Assembly: GCA_002314685.1 (NCBI GenBank)
Contig: DCHB01000044.1
Location: forward strand, 4,471 to 13,641
Reading direction: 5' to 3'
DNA: 9,171 nucleotides
DNA from: Clostridiales bacterium UBA1763
Lineage (GTDB): Bacteria; Bacillota; Clostridia; Oscillospirales; Oscillospiraceae
The translations under genes were made by a program, and so were the position numbers. Below the pieces are notes generated by a model. It was not told where the DNA came from. It made no database searches and saw only the letters and a program-made list of their open reading frames with translations. Shown here in pieces: positions 6,271 through 9,171 of this stretch. The stretch's first letter is position 1, and each line of letters starts with the position of its first letter.

Positions 6271-7470
6271 ATGAGAGATCTAAAGCATCTGACTTATGTA
6301 GAAAACCTCCTGCAAGAGGCCAATAATGAGCTTATCAAAAAGGCCAAAGCAGAAGGAAAAATTTGCGCAGCGTTCCTTTGCGAGAACACTCCCGAGCCCT
6401 TGATGAACCTCGGTAACGCATTCGGCGTACGCCTTTTTGCTCCGAACACAGGCTCAATGGATATCGCAACCTATTACATGACCAGCTTTCTTTGCGAAAA
6501 CAGCCGTGCACTTCTCGAAAGAGCAATTGAGGGCGGCTATAACTTTGCAGACTGCCTCGTTGCACCCGACGGCTGCACAATGATCAACCGCGCCGCAGAG
6601 AATATGGAGCTTCTGCACACTATGGACGGCGGCAAGGATAAGTTCTTCTATGAGAACATGGAAATTGCACTTAAGGCAGACGATAACGGCGTTGAGCTTA
6701 TGAAGCTGCAGTGCATCAACCACATTCTTAATCCTCTGAACAAGAACTACGGAATCGACATTTCCGATGAGTCCATCAGAAAGGCAGTCAAGGAGCATAA
6801 CGAGATTTGTGAGCTTGTAATGGCTCTCAGCGAGCTCCGCAAGGAAGAGTATCCCAGAATTACCGCTTATGAGTTTGCGGTATTCTGCCTTGCTACATAC
6901 GTTTGCCCCAAGTATCTGCTTAAGGACATCCTCAAGGAGACACTTGAAGAGGTCAAGAACAGAACTCCCGATGACAAGAAGTACAGAGTCCGTGTTGAGC
7001 TCGTAGGCTCCGAGATCGACGATGTTGAGCTTCTCAGAGTTATTGAAGAGTGCGGTGCTTATGTTTGCTGTGACCGTTACTGCTTCGGCACATTCCCCGG
7101 CAGAGTTCCCATTCCCATGACTGATGATGAGGATGCACTCACTCAGGTTTGCCGTCACTATGTAATGCTCAGCCAGTGCCCCCGTTACATGAACATGGAA
7201 AAGGTTTACGGCAGAAAGCAGTATGTTGCAGACCTCGCTGAGGAATTCGGTGCTGACGGTATTATCTATCAGCAGGTCAACTTCTGCGATCCCTGGGCAT
7301 ACGAAAAGCTCCTCGGCGCCACCATGCTTGAGCAGGATTACGGCTATCCCGTACTGAGCGTCAACAGACCCTACAATATTGCTTCCTCCGTGGGACAGAT
7401 GCGTACCCGCGTTCAGGCATTCGTAGAAAGCATGGAAATCAAAAAGATTCAGGGAGGTGCCAAAAAATGA
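6271..7470 (+). CDS. 2-hydroxyacyl-CoA dehydratase-family subunit, HgdB/FldB/BcrC-like
   Basis: A 399-residue cytoplasmic subunit of the 2-hydroxyacyl-CoA dehydratase/benzoyl-CoA reductase family (PF06050-like). These iron-sulfur enzymes remove water from 2-hydroxyacyl-CoA, or reduce aromatic thioesters, after one-electron activation by an ATP-driven partner. The family N-terminal motif is at residues 35-44 (FLCENTPEPL, Cys37), a middle Cys is at 102 (APDGCTMI), and the C-terminal motif DGIIYQQVNFCDPWAYE (Cys339) is followed by GYPVLSVNRPYN. Cys37, Cys102 and Cys339 are the likely [4Fe-4S] ligands. Length is close to known beta subunits. Start at 6271 is supported by GGGGGA about eight bases upstream. 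The next gene overlaps by ATGA, so the two subunits are translationally coupled. Substrate cannot be read from sequence; amino-acid or hydroxy-acid fermentation is the usual setting. Confidence 0.85.
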   Translation: MRDLKHLTYVENLLQEANNELIKKAKAEGKICAAFLCENTPEPLMNLGNAFGVRLFAPNTGSMDIATYYMTSFLCENSRALLERAIEGGYNFADCLVAPDGCTMINRAAENMELLHTMDGGKDKFFYENMEIALKADDNGVELMKLQCINHILNPLNKNYGIDISDESIRKAVKEHNEICELVMALSELRKEEYPRITAYEFAVFCLATYVCPKYLLKDILKETLEEVKNRTPDDKKYRVRVELVGSEIDDVELLRVIEECGAYVCCDRYCFGTFPGRVPIPMTDDEDALTQVCRHYVMLSQCPRYMNMEKVYGRKQYVADLAEEFGADGIIYQQVNFCDPWAYEKLLGATMLEQDYGYPVLSVNRPYNIASSVGQMRTRVQAFVESMEIKKIQGGAKK

Positions 7471-9056
7471 AGACAGTTGATGTTGTATACAACACCAAAA
7501 AGAAAAAGGGCGATAAGCAGTATGGCGTGCTCTTTAACAACGGCAAGGTAAGAAAACGCCGTGAGTGGCGTGGACTTAAGGACACCCTTTATGATTTCAC
7601 CAGATGGATTTACCTGTGGAGCATCGTAATTGATGTTACCATGTCCAAGGGCGCAATCAAGGGCCTGTTCCGTTACCGCTGGATGGCAAACTATCTGGCA
7701 GTTCCCCATGCAATGGACAAATTCACCATGGGTCAGCGTGACGAGACTCTGCGTATTTCCCACACCGCAATGGACTTCGTCGTAAAAGACGTTGCACTGT
7801 GCATCAAGAATGCTCTGCGCGGTGACCGTCGCTGCGGCAATGATACCAAGTTCTCCGATATTTGCGTGCTCACCGATGAGAACGCAATGACCGTTGAAAT
7901 GATGGGCTTCCCCATGCTGAAGGCAATTCTGCGTGAGATTCCCACCATGTTCTCTGCAAACATCATGACTCAGTACTCCACCACTCACTACCTCGATGTC
8001 GCACAGCAGTTCGGCATCCCCGGTGACGTTTGCCCCATGCCCGAGGCAGAGGCAGGCATCTCCATCGAGGACGATTTCCCCGTTCTCGGTAAGTGCGCAG
8101 TTCAGGTCAACACCACCTGCGACGGCTCCCTCATGGGCAACGGCATTATTGCAAAGCGCCTTGAGCGTGAGTACGGTATTCCCACCTTCCAGCTTGCAGC
8201 ACCCATGCGCCACGAGGCTCCCGATGTTCTCGACTATGCAGCAGAGGATATGAAGAGGTGTATCGCATGGATCGAAGAGAAGATGGGTGTAAAGTGGGAT
8301 TGGGACGCATACTTTGAGGCAATCAAGCGCGTAAATGCAACAACACGCAAGCGTTGGGAGTGGCTCGAGGTCAACTCCACACCTTATCCTCAGTTCTTCG
8401 GCGCAATATTCTCCCTGTTTAACGACACAGACTATATGGGCAACTGCGGTCGTTCCCCCGACTTCCCCGCAATCGAAGACAAGATCATGAAGCTCGTACA
8501 TCAGGGCTACAAGAACAAGACCATGATGGCTCCCGAGTACCGCCATCGCTGCATTGTCTGGGGTGTTCAGCCTCAGTACTGCATCGACCAGCTCTACTGG
8601 ATGGTCAACTGCTGGGGTGTTGTTCCTCTTACCGATATGCTCTCCATGGTTACCGATAAGCAGTTCTGCGAAGAGAACAAGCCCGAGAACTATGAGCAGG
8701 CATATAAGGATATGGCATACCTCAACATGAACATGATCATGCGCAACAAGACTCACGGCGGCTACGAGGTTCTCGTTGACGAGCTTTGGGAGCACGTTGA
8801 GAAGATGAACGCTGATATGGTCATGATGTGGGAGCATATGTCCTGCAAGGCACTGACCGGTATGCACGGTATGTTTGAGGACCAGGCACGTGAGCGCGGC
8901 ATCCACATTGTTTGGGTTTCCCACGACCTCTGCGATCCTCGCGTATTCACCCGTCAGGCAATCCGCGACGAGTTTAGCGAATACATGCGCACCGTTATGC
9001 GTGAAGAGCCTCTGGATCCGACTCTCGAGTTCATGCCCGATGAGCACGCATGGTAA
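7467..9056 (+). CDS. 2-hydroxyacyl-CoA dehydratase-family subunit, longer HgdA-like partner
   Basis: A 529-residue soluble protein encoded in ATGA overlap with the preceding subunit and probably its heterodimer partner. It has the same three-part cysteine layout: GDVCPMPEAEAG (Cys189), NTTCDGS (Cys218), and a C-terminal MMWEHMSCKALTG (Cys460) followed by GIHIVWVSHDLCDPR (Cys489). The late CD/CDP motifs match the family. About 185 residues precede the first motif, including a basic start (KKKKGDKQYG, KVRKRREWRG), which is a long N-terminal region compared with the smaller subunit. The protein is rich in Trp and Met. The start ATG has GGGAGG about eight bases upstream inside the first gene. Codon use is strongly biased toward C- or G-ending or preferred codons, suggesting high expression. 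Which subunit binds substrate, and which substrate, cannot be decided here. Confidence 0.8.
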   Translation: MKTVDVVYNTKKKKGDKQYGVLFNNGKVRKRREWRGLKDTLYDFTRWIYLWSIVIDVTMSKGAIKGLFRYRWMANYLAVPHAMDKFTMGQRDETLRISHTAMDFVVKDVALCIKNALRGDRRCGNDTKFSDICVLTDENAMTVEMMGFPMLKAILREIPTMFSANIMTQYSTTHYLDVAQQFGIPGDVCPMPEAEAGISIEDDFPVLGKCAVQVNTTCDGSLMGNGIIAKRLEREYGIPTFQLAAPMRHEAPDVLDYAAEDMKRCIAWIEEKMGVKWDWDAYFEAIKRVNATTRKRWEWLEVNSTPYPQFFGAIFSLFNDTDYMGNCGRSPDFPAIEDKIMKLVHQGYKNKTMMAPEYRHRCIVWGVQPQYCIDQLYWMVNCWGVVPLTDMLSMVTDKQFCEENKPENYEQAYKDMAYLNMNMIMRNKTHGGYEVLVDELWEHVEKMNADMVMMWEHMSCKALTGMHGMFEDQARERGIHIVWVSHDLCDPRVFTRQAIRDEFSEYMRTVMREEPLDPTLEFMPDEHAW

Positions 9057-9072
9057 GAAAGGAGAAATAACT

Positions 9073-9171
9073 ATGAAAAAATTTGCTAAAATTCCTCTTA
9101 TGGTTTTAGGTGGCGGCGCAGGCGCTTTCACCCTGCTCTTTACAGTCTATTTCTTCAATCTTGATATGAAG
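9073..9171 (+). CDS. small membrane protein, N-terminal 33 residues, cut by window edge
   Basis: An open frame starts 16 bases after the dehydratase subunit stop, with AAAGGAG eight bases before ATG, so it belongs to the same transcript. The visible part begins MKKFAKIPLMVLGGGAGAFT and continues as a single hydrophobic segment through about residue 28, ending NLDMK at the edge. The pattern, short basic start followed by one uncleaved-looking hydrophobic helix with GGGAGA, suggests a membrane-anchored protein or a signal anchor. I do not recognise a family. Its position suggests a function linked to the dehydratase, but no role can be claimed. Confidence 0.75.
   Translation, partial: MKKFAKIPLMVLGGGAGAFTLLFTVYFFNLDMK

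Noticed and set aside
7449..9131. A 560-codon open frame on the minus strand opposite the long dehydratase subunit
   Set aside because: It is antisense to a convincing gene with family motifs and a ribosome binding site. Its length results from strong codon bias on the plus strand, which avoids antisense stops; its composition (His/Cys/Val/Leu rich) resembles no protein I know.

Overview
The window looks like a chromosomal segment of an anaerobic, low-to-moderate GC Firmicute, most likely a gut clostridium of the Oscillospiraceae/Ruminococcaceae type. The evidence is a tryptophan T-box riboswitch with a Gram-positive style promoter, AGGAG-type ribosome binding sites, a lipoprotein-type ABC binding protein, a secreted Cys-rich repeat protein with fibronectin III domains, and a pair of oxygen-sensitive 2-hydroxyacyl-CoA dehydratase-family subunits. 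Taxonomy is inferred from gene content only.

Left part (1-1587, minus strand): a tryptophan-responsive transport operon. A near-consensus promoter (TTGACA, 17 bp, TATATT) drives a T-box leader. Its specifier codon reads UGG (Trp), and its UGGC acceptor-binding sequence matches a tRNA ending GCCA. A strong intrinsic terminator follows. After the terminator come a tiny candidate leader ORF (12 codons, one of them TGG), a binding lipoprotein (TrpX type) and the start of the permease (TrpY type), which runs off the left edge. The binding protein and the visible part of the permease contain no tryptophan.

Middle (1681-5445, plus strand, divergent): a consensus-like promoter and a 1218-residue secreted protein. 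It has a signal peptide, an Ig-like domain, about 700 residues of Cys/His repeat modules (16 CxxC pairs) and four C-terminal FN3 domains, and ends at a perfect hairpin. The Cys modules fall into at least four types. From about residue 379 they recur in a fixed D-B-C-A order, which is the most distinctive unexplained structure here.

Next (5485-6095): a separately promoted 162-residue coiled-coil protein of unknown function, ended by an intrinsic terminator.

Right part (6208-9171, plus strand): a promoter and a tightly coupled gene pair (ATGA overlap) encoding two subunits of a 2-hydroxyacyl-CoA dehydratase/benzoyl-CoA reductase-family enzyme, with the expected iron-sulfur cysteines. A small membrane protein follows and is cut by the right edge. 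The ATP-dependent activator these enzymes need is not in the window. I found no tRNA, rRNA, CRISPR array, insertion sequence or phage gene.
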